From positions 16,333,385-16,397,384 of the forward strand of contig NC_092705.1 in the NCBI RefSeq assembly GCF_964275005.1: DNA of 64,000 nucleotides, read 5' to 3'. The position numbers and the translations under genes are program-made. Under the pieces are notes generated by a model, which searched no databases, was not told the DNA's origin, and worked only from the letters and a program-made list of their open reading frames with translations. This DNA is from Diadema setosum. Taxonomy: Eukaryota > Echinodermata > Echinoidea > Diadematoida > Diadematidae. Positions 1 through 12,222 of the stretch are shown here, piece after piece; position 1 is the first letter of the stretch; each line of letters starts with the position of its first letter.

Positions 1-267
1 AAGAATCCACCAGGAGATGTATTGTAAATCAAAGTTGCATGCTTCAGCATGAGCATCACACAATTCGTGAGATACAGTATACTCCTATTAAAATGAATAC
101 AGTCAACCTTGCTGAAGTCAACCTCACATAAGTTGAATAATTGCCCAAGTCAAAGGTCTTTTCAAGTTCTCTTTCTATTCTATTGATGTTAATCCCTCTT
201 AGTCAAATTTTCTGTAAGTTGAAGCTATTTCTTCAGTCCAAATAGATTTGACATAGGCGAGGTTGGA

Positions 268-436
268 CTGTACTGTTATAACTAAATTCTTGTTGCAACA
301 AAGTTGAAAATTTAGGTCCCCAAAGTTTCATCTACATGTACTTATCTTTGTTTGTTTGACTCTTCAGCTACAATGAAAGAAAACAGCTGATCCTAAGAAC
401 TTTGTAATAACTAGAGACCCCTAAAGTAGTAATTTG
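268..436. mobile_element. Degraded pogo/Tigger-like MITE
   Basis: A decayed member of the family seen intact near 3768 and 49691. It has 'gttataactaaattc', a middle with 'aggtccccaaag', a microsatellite-like gtttgtttg, and a right part 'gaaaacagctgatcctaagaactttgtaataac' read in pieces. Ends are eroded, so boundaries are approximate. It lies in an RBMX2 intron. Confidence 0.5.
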
Positions 437-508
437 ATTTAGACAATTCATGGACCTTTCACTGCATATTTGCTACTCTTATACCACCACCTTTTCCATC
501 AATGACAG

Positions 509-683
509 CTGAAGGGGAGAACACTGAGAGTGGACCATGTGTCAGAGTACCGCAAACCGAAGGATGATGAGGAGCTGGACGAGGCAACGCAAAAGCTTCG
601 GGAGGAGGGATGCGCACCCAAAACACCGCCATCACAGTCAGAAGATGAGGAGGAATTCTTACTTCTGCCACCATCTGGTAAAG
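509..683 (+). CDS. rbmx2: RBMX2, penultimate coding exon (end of RRM and linker)
   Basis: Internal exon of RNA-binding motif protein X-linked 2, the animal counterpart of yeast Ist3/Snu17, a subunit of the RES complex in activated spliceosomes. The exon follows a good acceptor (ttttccatcaatgacag) and reads LKGRTLRVDHVSEYRKPKDD and onward. The first residues are the last beta strand of the RRM. The stretch VDHVSEYRKPKD-EELDEATQKLREEGCAPKTP matches the conserved post-RRM segment of RBMX2, with human-like features VDHV, YR.PKD and GC. An acidic SEDEEE patch follows. The exon can end at 683 (AAAG|GTGAGG) or at 677 (TCTG|GTAAAG). Both leave one base, compatible with the next exon. The RRM core is encoded left of the window. 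Identification rests on recognising the family's sequence; I am confident of it. Confidence 0.88.
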
Positions 684-1728
684 GTGAGGAGTGGCTGATT
701 AAAGGGACATTCCAGACGATTTTCGTAATTTCACATCATGTAGTACATTAATCGACAACTATATGTATAGATTTGTGGAATTTATTGTGGTTCTTGAGCA
801 GAGAAACAATACTTTGAAAAACCTTAAACAAATTACAATGAACAAGGATGATGACATAGGAGGTTCACATATTTCAGAAATGTAGGCAGTGTAATGCCAA
901 TACAATACCGCTTGCTTGCGAGTTCACCTGTGTATAATCTATGCATGCCTTCTTCTTTTGTTCTGCTTCCTTGAGCCCCAACTCGTGCATTCTTATGGTG
1001 ACTCTGTCATGTCATCATCCTTGTTCATTGCAATTTGTTCTAAATTTTGAAAGTATTCTCATTTCTCATCCCAGTCACTATAAATTCTGAAACTATGTAC
1101 ACGGTTTCACTACTTCATAGTTATTCAAATGTAAAAATCTGAAAATCATCCAGAGGTCTCCTGTAATTTCTTTGTCCTATGGTTTATGATAACCTGCCAA
1201 ATGCTGTAATGGAAGAAATGTAGGGAAATGGCTGGGGAGGAGGGAGGAGAGAGTGCTTTTCTTTTCAAATGCCCTTAACCAGAAACTATCTGGTAAATAC
1301 TTAGTACCTAAGTCAGATTCTGATGTATTATGATACAGAACAGTATGAAATTAAAGGGAAATTAACTCAAGATACCATGAGTGGATTCAGTGAATGCAGA
1401 AATATTTGTAGAAGACAAGGCAATGAAGTTTGAAAAAAAAATCAGATGCGTCATTCAAAAGTTATGACTTTTTAGAATTTTTGTTGAATTCATGTGCTTT
1501 TATTGCAGGATAAGAAAGCTACAACAGTTTGCAATGTCATGGTAGTTTACCAATATGAAGCAGACACATTGGTAATTCCAAATACATGTATTTCTATTTC
1601 TAACTAAATTAAAAGGCCCTTGACTTATCTCCTTCACAAAATGGGGAAAATGATATTACTTTTTAACATTTAACATTTTAAACACAGATCCACAACAACT
1701 TTTGTTACACTGCATATTTCCACTTCAG
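684..1728 (+). other. RBMX2 intron
   Basis: Intron between the two RBMX2 exons, bounded by GTGAGG (or GTAAAG six bases upstream) and by ...atttccacttcag. It is AT-rich unique-looking DNA. Part of a dispersed repeat with the wording 'tcaaaagttatgac' occurs near 1455. No other gene seen. Confidence 0.7.
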
Positions 1729-2396
1729 GGCATGATGAAAAGAAGAAGCCAAAGAAAGAGAAGAAAGCCAAGAAGAAGAAGAAGAAGAAAAAGCATCAAA
1801 GCAGCGATGGAAGTGATAGTGACGACCCTAGTATACCACCAGTCAGGATCAAGAAGGAAAAGCAAGATCCAGGATACCAAAAATATGAGAAAACAAAAGG
1901 TGGGGAGGAGACAGGAAAAGTTGAGGGAGATTATGGAGGCAGAGGGAAGCACACACAGAGCAGAGGTGCAGAGCATAGAGATAGAGGCTTCTCAGGTAGT
2001 ATTGGTGACAGGATAGATAGAACGAGAGATGGAGAGAAGAACCATTCCAATGGAAGGAGGCAGCAAGAGGATAGTAGCAGGAGCAGAAGTCAAGATCGGG
2101 ACCGGGAGAGGGACGGGCAGAGACACAGACGGCCCCCCTCAAGGGAGAGGGAACAGGATCGCGGAAGACGCAGAGATGATGATGGACGCAGAGACCGAGA
2201 GAGGAGCGAGTCGGGGAAAGACAGTGAGCGTGACGGGAAGAAGGACAGAGCGAGAGACGGACGGGATGAACGTGAGGACAGATACCGACGGGATGACTGC
2301 TACAGGGATAGGAGCCGGGAGGAGGAGAGGAGACGGAGAGACAGAGACCGAGAGAGGGACAGAGACAGAGATTATGGGAGGGACAGGTACAGGTGA
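1729..2396 (+). CDS. rbmx2: RBMX2, terminal coding exon (Lys-rich and RD/RE-rich tail)
   Basis: Last coding exon of RBMX2. Joining to 509-683 is in phase: one base carried over plus GG gives glycine, then HDEKKKPKKEKKAKKKKKK. About 222 residues follow before TGA at 2394. The order is a poly-lysine block, a Ser/Asp patch (SSDGSDSDDPS), then a long low-complexity tail of RD, RE, RDR and SR dipeptides ending RDYGRDRYR. A basic KKKKK stretch followed by an Arg/Ser/Asp-rich tail is the usual layout of RBMX2 after the RRM. Such tails contact spliceosomal RNA and proteins in the nucleus. The tail is poorly conserved in sequence, so the assignment leans on the preceding exon. Reading frames on the opposite strand here are mirror images of the Arg-rich codons. 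Confidence 0.86.
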
Positions 2397-3767
2397 AAAA
2401 CCTGACTGTAACAAGCCACAGGTGCCCTTGGTAGAACACTCCTGTTTTGAAGAGCAGAATCACATATCCTATGTGTTCCTTGCATACCCAGCATGTACTG
2501 CATGTGGATAGTTCCACCCCCCCCCCCCCTATTTTATGTCAAGTGGTGAGTGACCTAAACAATACAGGCACAATAATGTTGTCAGCTCTTCAGCCGTTGT
2601 GGAGGAAACCTTGAAAAGTCGAGGTACAGTGACACCAGCAATGAGATGGTATGTCCAGGTTTCTCAGTTGCAGAAGTGATCTGTATCTGTTAGCAGTGGA
2701 AATACTAAGTAATACTTCACACATTCAGGATGTGTAATGTATTGCGGAGATCACCTACAGTGTATTTTTTTTACTACACGGTAGCTAGAAGCCATGGTTG
2801 AAGACAATGAAACTTAAGAAGAGCATGCATTTTCTGTCATCAAAGTGTACTTTGGTAGAATTCAAAATTTGTTGCTATCCCATCTGCTAGTGCTAAAAGC
2901 CATCTGAATGTATGAAGAACTGTGATGTTAGGAGAAAGCAGTGGATCTACTGGAGGGGGTATTTATTTTAGAGTTGTAATACTGTTGTCCTGTGAGATTG
3001 GGACAGTGCTTTAGTGCAGTGCATATGGTCATTGTGGAATATTGTTTCAACTTTAGATCCCAAAATCATAATCTATAAATAGTATAATTGTATCTTGATA
3101 TACTTTATCTGTTTGGCTACAACCAATTTTAGATGTAACAAAAGAAAATTTCAGGTCTCAAGGACTTCATCATAACAAGACCCTATACAATGTAGTCAAA
3201 AGTATTGCAAGGATAAAGGATCATGACTGTCAGTGGCAATGCTGGAAACAATAGAAGATGACAAGATTTTAAACATTTTTTTTTTTTTTTTTTTGGCAGT
3301 CAGCATGCATGATTCATGTGATGAGCACAGTATTTTGTTGTCTTGCAGAAAAAATTATGTGCATTTCATTTTGCACTCCCTTCCGGAACCGACATACTCT
3401 AGCAATGCCTGTTTTTGCCACTAAGTTTGTGGAACAAAAAGTTGTTTCTTATCATTGGATGTTAAGAGTAGAACCTCAGGAGGTCACATACAACTGTAAA
3501 ACAGAGCCTTCTTAGAAGAAGGTGATTTGCAGGTTCCAACCCCTAACATTGCTTTGTTTTTGTACTGGTATTTAATTAGAAACCATGATACATTATAACA
3601 AGGTAATTGTTATGGTTTTTAGCTCCTTTGTGAGACTAGGTTCCCGTGTCTGCAGAACTGATGAGATTTGAAGCTTGCTGGCTCAGAGATTACAATGTAG
3701 ATAGATGGAAAAAGTCAGGGTGAAGAATGTGATTCCACTAGCCCAATGGATCACACAAGTTTAACTA
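2397..3767 (+). other. RBMX2 3' UTR and flanking DNA
   Basis: Begins after the RBMX2 stop. It holds a poly-C run near 2518-2530, a degraded pogo-like MITE about 3020-3195 ('tcaggtctcaaggacttcatcataacaaga'-type wording, cut here) and a T run near 3280-3296. No unambiguous AATAAA close to the stop was found, so the 3' end of the transcript is not defined. Confidence 0.45.
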
Positions 3768-3975
3768 CAGTGACCTCCCGTTATAACGAACACGGTTATA
3801 ACTAAATTCCGGCTACAACGAAGTAAAAATTCAGACCTCAACATTATCCGGTCTCTGTTTGTTTGTTTGTTTGTTTGTTTGTTTGTTTTTTTTATTTGTT
3901 CGGGTATAACAAGATTTCGATATAACGAAAGAAAACTGCTGGTCCCGAGGACTTCGTTATAACGGGAGTCCACTA
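3768..3975. mobile_element. pogo/Tigger-like MITE with TA duplication
   Basis: A 208-bp element with terminal inverted repeats. The left end CAGTGACCTCCCGTTATAAC is mirrored by GTTATAACGGGAGTCCACT at the right. TA dinucleotides flank both sides. It contains a (GTTT)n microsatellite. CAGT-type ends plus a TA duplication fit the pogo/Tigger branch of Tc1/mariner; this class call is inference. No coding capacity. Confidence 0.75.
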
Positions 3976-4429
3976 TATTAAAGCAAGTGGATTAAGATAG
4001 TGAGGTAAAGTGTATGAAGTGGCACACAATGAAATTGAACAAAATTATGCTACATTTAGGATACACAATGGAGAAAAAGATTTGCTGGAAACATTAACTT
4101 GTTCTCTCTGTACTTTTTGCCCGAGTCAATTGAAAAAGCAATGTGAAATAAAATTTTGATTCCATTTCCAATCAGGAAGCGATACCAGAAAAAGCCCGTG
4201 ATCATGCAATGTACAAGTGACTTTCGATGAACAGCCATTCCAACCTAAATTTGCTCCAGTGTCTCAACAATATTAAAGTACAGTGCACTCCTTTAAAAAA
4301 GAAAAAAAAAAAATCTCCTTACAATGAAGTAAAAATACAGGTCTCAAAATCATCATCTGTAGGCCTATATCTTTATATACAGTGACAACATGTAAACTAG
4401 ACTCGGAATTTGTCAAGACTGACAAATTA

Positions 4430-7251
4430 GGTGATCCGATTTTTTTTTTTTAATCAATGATTCGAGTCCTGATCGCAATAGGCATGACCATATAGGTTTC
4501 ATCTGTGTTTAGAGACATTGGCCGTGTGATATTTGGATTCTCATTTACAAAAGAGAGTCAGGTCTACCATCTTTGGTACCAAATTCGGTATAAACCAGGG
4601 AGGTACCTCCCTGGTATAAACTATAACGAAGATACAGAATGAAGTACATTTGACCATTGACTCAACTTTGCACAGCCAAGATGGCATCTGAGCAAAAAGT
4701 GGTTATTTTGTGAAATGATTCTTGTAACATGGTCTTTGCGTGTGCAAAATATTGGAAAGATAGGACATGTATTCACCAAGATACAGGTTGAAACATTTAT
4801 GACCTTTGACCCTAATTTACATACCCAAGATGGTGTCTGATCAAGTAGTTGTTATTTTATGAAATAATGTACGTGACATAAACTAAACATGTGCAAAATA
4901 TGGGGGTGATAGGGGCTGTTTTTCTAGAGTTATTGCAAAGAAAGTTGCAGAAAGAAAGAAATATCTCAATACATCGAAGATAAGTTTGATTTCAACCAAG
5001 TTTTTTGACGTGATTTCGGCGTCGTATGAAAGATGGAGCGAATACTGACGATAGCCCAAAGTCTCAGCTACAACATATTAAAATCTGGGAGAAATTCACC
5101 GAGGAGTAAGTGAGCTAGTGCTCGATAAAGACCGTCATGTCAATTTTCATTTCCAGAAAAATTCCCTCCCATAGAGATAACACGTAAACTGGTTAAATTT
5201 GACAAGGTTACATTATATCCATTTTCACGAGGTGAAGACATCATCCGATTAAAATTTTGATGAACAAAACTTAAAGAGTATTAAATTGGCTACAAAATAC
5301 TAAAATCTGGAAGAAATTCACCGAAGGGTAAGTGAGCTAGTCGTCGATAAAGACAATCATGTCAATTTTCACATCTAGAAAAATTCCCTCCCATACAGAT
5401 AACACGTCATAACGAAGATACAGGAAGAAGTACATATGACCTTTGACCCCACTTTGCACAGCCAAGATGGCATCTGAGCAAAAAGTGGTTATTTTGTGAA
5501 ATGATCCTTGTAACATGGTCTTTACGTGTGCAAAATATGGTAAAGATAGGACATGTATTCACCAAGATACAGGATGAAACATTTATGACCTTTGACCCTA
5601 ATTTACATACCCAAGATGGTGTCCGATCAAGAAGTTGTTATTTTATGAAATAATGTATGTGACATGAACTAAACATGTGCAAAATATGGGATTGATAACC
5701 ATTGTTGTTCTTCATCTATTGCACAGAATGTAGTAGAAAGAAAGAAAAATAAAGAAAAAATTATGTTATTTTATAGAAATTTGAAGGAGAAGCATTAAAA
5801 AATCAGAAAAAGATAAAGTTAGGAAGGGAGATTAAGACTAAATAAAGAAAAAGAAGAAAAAAGAGTTTGGAAAAAAAAATAAAAAAAATTGGCAAGGGTG
5901 AGGCTCGAACCAGGGACCTTAGGATTACGAGTCGGATGCGCTATGCAATGACCTATTTCATGCTCCATAGGCCCTGTGTATTAAGCAAAATGACGCTGCA
6001 TCGAAGCCACGTGCCATTTTCAACCAAGTTTTTCGACGTGATGCCGGCCTCGTATGAAAAAATGGAGGGCACACTTACGATAGCCCAAAGTCTCAGCTAC
6101 AACATACTAAAATCTGGGAAAAATTCACCGAAGCATAAGTGAGCTAATGCTCGAAAAAGATAGTCATGTCAATTTTCACTGCCAGAAAAACTGCTCTCCC
6201 ATAGAGATAACACGTAAACTGGTCAAATTTGACAAGATTACTTTTAATCCATTTTTACAAGGTGATGCCGCCATCCAATCAAAATGTTGTTATTACATTA
6301 ATGAAAGAACATTTAATAAGCTACAACATACTGAAATCTGAGTAAAAATTGGCAGAGGATAAGTGAGATACGCCCAAGTAAACTTGAAAATTGATGACGT
6401 CATTTTGAAAATTTACTTTTTTTACTTTATTAAGAAATTTGATATCTTTTAATCACTTTTTCAGTATCGCCAACCCATAAACTGACATGTACAACTCATC
6501 AGCTTTCAGAATATGTAAAGAAAATGGGGGGTCACCGTCCATCCTGACGAGTAAAATCGGATTTAAAATTGGCGGTTTTTGGGCATTGTTGTACTGTATA
6601 TCGCCATTGACGCGCGCGCGGAATTTCAACTTTGACAGTCCCGTATGACGTCATATTGAGTCGGATTGACTTGAAACTTGCTAGAAATGTTCCTTGACTT
6701 TTCAGACATCCGATAAATGTAAAAAATCGGGAGATTTCTATTGCATATGAGCTGTACGTGCGTATATGTGCGCGCGCGTACGCGTCCGTCCAATTTTTTC
6801 AATTTTTCAAAAAATGCTGCAAATGGTCTGAAACGTGTGCAAAAAAAATTTGAGCTCGATTTGAGCATACAAATATTTCAACGCGCGCGTACGCGCACGT
6901 TTTAAGAGAAAATATGAATTTTGAGAATATGAGTAGAATGCGCATAACTTGAAATATATGTGACGTAAATTTCATTGAAAAACTCTATTCCATTAGTGAG
7001 ATATGATTGAGAATGTGTTTTCATATAATGACGTCACAGTGACGTCACGGTCGACTGATCACTATTATACATTAGATCTGTCGTCTTTGGGACATGATAC
7101 ATATATGGTATAATTTTGAAATTGATAGGAAGAGGACTTTCTGAGCTAACCTCTACACAAATTTTGTCCAGAAATAAAGAAGAAGAAGAAGAACCAACAA
7201 AGAATCCGTACAGATACAGAAGGTGATCCGAGAGGATTCTCGGATCACCTA
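4430..7251. mobile_element. Inserted element with AGGTGATCCGA inverted ends
   Basis: Ends are AGGTGATCCGA at left and TCGGATCACCT at right, an 11-bp perfect inverted pair. Internally it is built from duplicated modules: about 4630-4910 recurs at 5405-5700 ('gccaagatggcatctgagca'), and about 4985-5260 recurs at 5300-5400 in part and at 6020-6290 ('cgatagcccaaagtctcagc'). A CG-rich part follows at 6600-6900 (cgcgcgcgtacgcg). No transposase reading frame was recognised. The target duplication could not be fixed (AAATT-like on both sides). Superfamily unknown. Confidence 0.6.
5893..5974 (-). ncRNA. tRNA-like relic (tRNA-derived SINE head or tRNA pseudogene)
   Basis: On the minus strand the sequence has a tRNA-like B box (CTGGTTCGAGCC) and, upstream of it, an anticodon-arm-like block CCGACTCGTAATCC. 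Its loop would read CGT (Thr-like). The acceptor stem does not pair well, so it is not a functional tRNA. The plus-strand reading GEARTRDLRITSRMR is the well-known spurious peptide produced by tRNA-derived DNA. It sits inside the 4430-7251 element. Confidence 0.5.
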
Positions 7252-7327
7252 AAAATTTCAATAAAACGAGAGAGAGAAAACACAAGCACCTGTCCAGATG
7301 ATTTTGTAATAATGGGGGTGCACTGTA

Positions 7328-8320
7328 GATGGCTAAACATCAGTGAGAATCTTTCTGCAAATATTGAGGAACATGTTTCCAGCATGAAGATGTTTAGATA
7401 AAGGAAAGAAATAAAACTGTACAAGCTTATGATGAAGGAAAGAAATAAAACTACAAGCTTATGATTCCATTTGCTGGCCGTTTGCAAAGAGCATGTGTTG
7501 CTATGAATTTCTAAAGGAGTTGGACAATAATTATTATGGTGTTAGCCTCTTTCGAAGCTTGCATGTTTGTGATTACTATAGGTTGTTTATATACAGCTGT
7601 ACTTTATTTTTTTATATTTTATATGTTTTATTGATTTCAACCATTGGCATACAAACTTAAATCATTTCTAATTATGGTATATAAATAACACAAGCAAGAA
7701 AAAAATAAATTCTGAGAACTTGCTGAAGGAGTAGCTACTGGGCCTTCTGTTCAGTGTAAGAGTGGATGTATTTGAAGTGTGATTCTTTTTTTTTTTTTTT
7801 TTTTGGGGGGGGGGGGGGGTCAATTTTCTTGGCAATTTGAAAATCCTGAATTGCAGTCAATGGTTCAATCCAGGCTAGTTTTGGAATAAATATATATATG
7901 CGTGTAACTTGGTGTTTTACTTATACATTGTACTTGTTCTCTGTAATAACTCAATTATGAATAAGTCAGTTACACTGCAGCAGAGCCTTGCATGTACTAT
8001 GAGGCTTTTCCCATGATCCAAATTGACTCGACATAGTAGAAGTGCAAGTCAGTATTGTGTTGAAGTTGGTGTTAATTGACTTTTGACATAGTAGAAGTGC
8101 AAGTCAGTATTGTGCTGAAGTTGGTGTTAATAAGCAAGAGTAAAAACAAACAGAATGGTGAACATTTCATCAAAGTTAAGAATATTTTTTGTTTGTCTGA
8201 TTTTGATGAGGTAATTGTACATATGTAGTACTACATTGTATTCTGTTTTTCTCATTATCATCATATTTACCATCCAGCAAATGTAACATTGAGAAAGTGT
8301 ACAGAAATATATACATTTAC
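7328..8320. other. Intergenic DNA
   Basis: No gene seen. It contains a T run followed by a G run (7784-7820) and a local tandem duplication of about 58 bp at 8028-8135 ('gacatagtagaagtgcaagt' appears twice). Confidence 0.5.
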
Positions 8321-8322
8321 AG

Positions 8323-8735
8323 AGATGGTACAGTTACAGTTGAGATGGGGCTTCAGGTTTCCAATGATTTTTAATGATGATTTTTTAGATAACAAGAAAC
8401 CTCTTATGAAATATGCAAGAGCATATAAGAGGAATTCAAAGTTTATTTAATGAAAATTGTTTTTGAAATGGTTGAAATATCAAAAACAAAGCGATCTTCA
8501 CAAAAGGTGGGACCCACCTCTCATTAGGATTTGCTTTGTTTTACTTTGTTTTACTTTATTTTTGGATGTCTAAGCCATCCCAAACATTGGATTTTCATCA
8601 AATACACATTGAATTCCACTTAGAATTATTTGCTCTTTTACGTTTCATAAAGCAGTTTCTAGGTACAATGTGTGTGTATCTCGCAAAAAGTTAAAGGCTG
8701 AAACCTCAGCTCAAACAGTACTATACCATCCCTTT
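8323..8735. mobile_element. Long-inverted-repeat MITE, family A
   Basis: The left part (agatggtacagt...ttgagatggggcttcagg) is mirrored by the right part (cctcagctcaa...actataccatccctttaa). The middle is also palindromic (gtgggacccac). Other copies: 16310-16695, 41814-42172, about 48510-48835 and 61879-62463. Confidence 0.65.
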
Positions 8736-8898
8736 AAAGGGGGTGGCTAGTAACTGATCAGTGGGAATCAGTGGGAATGCTGGGAGATTATTGTTCCAAT
8801 CCTTGTGGGATTCATTTAAGAGTACATTATATATCTATTGTTGTGTGAAAATTATTTGCTTCAGAATGGTCTCATATTCAAGTAATGTGCAGTTCAAT

Positions 8899-8993
8899 GT
8901 TTCCAGGTTAGCATGCCCGTACAGTGACAGGGCGATCGTTAACGGCCCGTTAACGATCGCCCCATCACTGTTCAGGCATGCTAAACTGGAAAC
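8899..8993. repeat. Hairpin MITE (95 bp)
   Basis: Two arms, GTTTCCAGGTTAGCATGCC... and ...GGCATGCTAAACTGGAAAC, close around a nearly perfect core GGGCGATCGTTAACGG / CCGTTAACGATCGCCC with a one-base spacer. A few mismatches lie between core and ends. No coding capacity. Confidence 0.7.
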
Positions 8994-9405
8994 GTTATGT
9001 GCCGGTGTTGGTACAGGATGCCTACCAGGTGTGATACATAATATTGTTTTCACATACTGTATCTACTCTATCATGAAACATTGTACATTGCACTTCTTTC
9101 AATTTCTTATCTTTTATATTTTATGACGCTGGTGTGCCAAGAACTGCTCCAAAGTCTTGGCCAGTGAGTATGGGTAAAACAGGAAATATGTATTTAATAA
9201 TAAGGATAATCCCTGAATGATGATCAGTCGTGATCCATGTTGTGATCCTTGAATGTGTGAAGGCTGCCTTTGAACTAGACCATACATTTATGTCACACAT
9301 TGTAGTTCTTTACCCAATTGCACACACAAATGCACACACACCCTTGTATAAACTGTACTTGAAAACCAGATCTCCATAGGACAACTAAAACATGCAGGTG
9401 ATATA

Positions 9406-9598
9406 CAGGCAACTCCTCTTATAATGAACTCCTTGGGACTGGCAGTTTTCTTCTGTTATAATATTAACATTTTGTTATAGCTGCATGATGAAGTACAATA
9501 TACATAAAGGTGTAGGTGATAATTTTGAGACCCGAAGTTTTGCTTCATTGTAGCAAGAATTTTGTTTTAACCTTGTATGTTATTATGGGAGTGCTCTG
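9406..9598. mobile_element. Diverged pogo-like MITE
   Basis: The left end CAGGCAACTCCTCTTATAATG and the right end TTATTATGGGAGTGCTCTG are flanked by TA on both sides. The interior carries the family words in reverse order (gggactggcagttttcttct..., ...gagacccgaagttttgcttcattgtagc, each cut). Older copy of the 49691 family. Confidence 0.65.
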
Positions 9599-10149
9599 TA
9601 TTGTCGTTTGTGTTTTGAGGCCTGCCAATGTACTAACTTTCCAGACTCGCATTTTTGAAAATATGTGTAGATGTACTCTGAAACCAATCCTTGCTTGCAA
9701 ACAATTAAACTCCTTCCGAGCGTACACATACCAATGTACCCACACACTTGCACACGCACAGGAAATACTTGCATGGCTGTTAACATACACACATCATCAG
9801 CTTGCCAATGAGCTATCAGGAAGATACTGGTGTGTTACATGAATCTTGACGGGCTAATATAATTGCCAAAGCAGAAATGTTATTAGTGTTTGTTTTGCTG
9901 TTTTGTTTGTTTTGTTTTTAAAATTGTTGCTAGGACATGAAAAAATTATAAGTTGAATTCCACACCATGTCCGAATGCTTCAATAAATCCAGTAAGATTA
10001 CATGAACAGATTGTGAGAAGTGTTTTAAATGGTAAAAAAAAAAAATTATGGAAATTTCATAATTTCACATTTTTAAAGAAAACCAAAGCCAAAACACAAA
10101 TGTGGATTGTGAAAGTAGCAATATCAGTAGCACAGATCAGTGAAAAAGC
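9599..10149. other. Intergenic DNA
   Basis: AT-rich, with no gene recognised. Short open frames here lack coding features. Confidence 0.4.
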
Positions 10150-11000
10150 TTGAGGAAAACTGGACAATCAATTGGAAAGTTAGGAAGTGTCAAAGTTCTG
10201 GTACAAGTCATTATTGGATGAGGAGACTGCTGAAGTTCATGATGTCATTCCGGACTACAATGTTATGAAAATACATATACATGGTGTATATGTATATAGA
10301 ATTCAAAAAAATTTATTTTTCATGAAAAGTACACATTCCATCATTATTACCTCCGCCATGGAAGGCGGTTATGTTTTCATCGGTGTTGGTTTGTTTGTGG
10401 CAAAATAACCTAAAAAGTTGTGGACAGATTTGGATGAAACTTGACAGAGAAGTTTATAATGGCACAAGGTACAAATGATTAAAGTTTGGTAATGATCTGC
10501 AAATTTTTAGCAATTTTTCAAGGATTTTAAAAATCTTTTTGCAGATAGGGTCAATAATGAACTTGGGAGTTCAAGCTGTGCATATTTGAGATTTGCATGC
10601 ACAATCTAAAGCAGATGCTCTGCTCATGCGAGGCCCCGTGCAGCTGGAAGCTGACTTCTATACTGAAGCAGACTTCTATATTAGGAAATTGGATGATTTT
10701 CAGCATGTTATTTTGGTGGAAATGAGCTGCTTAGCAGAGGTCGGCACTCTTAAAAGGCTTTTTTAGTTCACTCTGCTTTCTGAAAGAGGTGTGTGTCAAG
10801 AGCTCTTCCGTTGTGCTTGAAATGTGAAAAATATATTTCCATTATTATCACATATAATGCCATCATGAAGTGTCAAAATAGTAGTCTCCTCATCCAGTGA
10901 TAACAGCACTAAAACTTAAAAAGTATAACTTTTGAATCGGTTGTCCGATTTTTCTTCAAACTTTCACTCATGTGTTCTGTCACTCCTGCCGTTTTCACTC
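10150..11000. mobile_element. Fold-back repeat, family B, with an internal insertion
   Basis: The left arm (ttgaggaaaactggacaatc ... ggatgaggagactgctgaag) is inverted at the right (tagtctcctcatccag ... ttgtccgatttttcttcaaac, in pieces). The middle, about 10345-10760, is a different dispersed repeat starting 'acctccgccatggaaggcgg'. Other B fragments occur near 14636-14810 and on both sides of the 16859-17862 element. Confidence 0.55.
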
Positions 11001-12222
11001 AATCAACACTTCTATCAAATCTTGGTTTCCTTTCATGAATACACACAAAGATGTCATCATCTCAGCTCTGTTGGTTTGATCACAAATATTACTGATATTA
11101 TATTTCTGGATGACACAACCTCATTCTGTCTGAAGGTTCTTGCTGCTAAGTTATTACAACTGTAAAAGACTACAATAATTCAATGCAAATCCTGAAATTG
11201 GCAACACATTTTAAGGGGACTGACGATGCTTCTGACTAAAATTTGAGTCCTGTTTGAAGCTATTCTGAAAGGAAAGAGTAAACATTTTTACGCACAGGAA
11301 ATAAATTGTAAAAATATTTACGGAAGTTAGGAAATTAAGGTTTTCTAATTTTGGCAACACAGTTCTGGAACAGTTTATATGAATATACATGTACATGTAT
11401 ATACACAGCCAACTTTTCAAAATCTCATCTTTTGTGATGACATGAAGAAGTTTTGACATGGAGCAGTAGTAAATCTCTATGATGAGATGAATGCACAAAT
11501 TACATTAATACATATTTCAGTCTTTTAGTTTAAATACTCCCACTAACATAGAATTTACTAATAGCAACTTGACAAAATCATGCAAAGCTAATTGTGTTTA
11601 CATTTTTGAAGTGATGAAAAAAAAAAGTATGATAGTGATGGGAAGAAGGCAGACAAACACCAGAGAAAAACCAGTATGCAGTAGCCATGAATTATCCTAT
11701 GTATTTCTTTTATTGAATATACAGAGATACATCGTTTGTCAAGTGCCCGTTTTGGAAATTAACTACTTGGAAATTGCTTAACATATGAGGCATAGAAAGA
11801 GTCATGCATGCAATATTATTTCCTATGTTTACAATTTTCAATGTCAACAATTCATGTCAAGCAAATAATTAAGGGTAGTTCTGTTTTCAGAGACAGTGCA
11901 TGTGGCTCTTGCTACTGTTCTTGTTTCTGTATAAAAGGACATCAATATTTGAAGAGTCTCAAACTTTGGGTGAAGGTGTGCACAGCAATTAGCATATTGT
12001 CATCACTGAAGTACTTCGCATAACAGGCACACACATTGCCAGCCAACAGATATATGATGCTAATATTCAAAATGATTATCTGACAGTGTAGACAAGGAAG
12101 ACAACACTGCCATTTTGCAACAATAAAATGGGAGCTGGATGATGAAGCAGCTCCAAATAAATATATAATTCATGAATGGAAATCAGAGACTTAGGTTTGA
12201 AGTGGTCATCATGAGATGTTTT
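11001..12222. other. Intergenic DNA
   Basis: No gene, tRNA or clear transposon end was recognised. It has a small palindromic run 'tatacatgtacatgtata' near 11385-11402. Confidence 0.4.

Larger units (their letters stand above)
4281..7327. mobile_element. pogo-like MITE split by a 2.8 kb insertion
   Basis: The left half (4281-about 4385, starting CAGTGCACTCC after TA) and right half (about 7255-7327, ending GGGGGTGCACTG before TA) belong to the same MITE family as 3768-3975 and 49691-49876. Everything between is a later insertion with its own terminal repeats (4430-7251). Confidence 0.65.

Noticed and set aside
1849..2517. 222-residue open frame on the minus strand
   Set aside because: It is the mirror of the RBMX2 Arg/Asp-rich tail; Ser/Cys/Pro-rich composition, no domain, and the plus-strand frame is clearly the gene.
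5867..6142. Open frame starting with GEARTRDLRIT-type peptide
   Set aside because: This peptide is a known artefact of translating tRNA-derived DNA on the wrong strand; the sequence is a tRNA-like relic.
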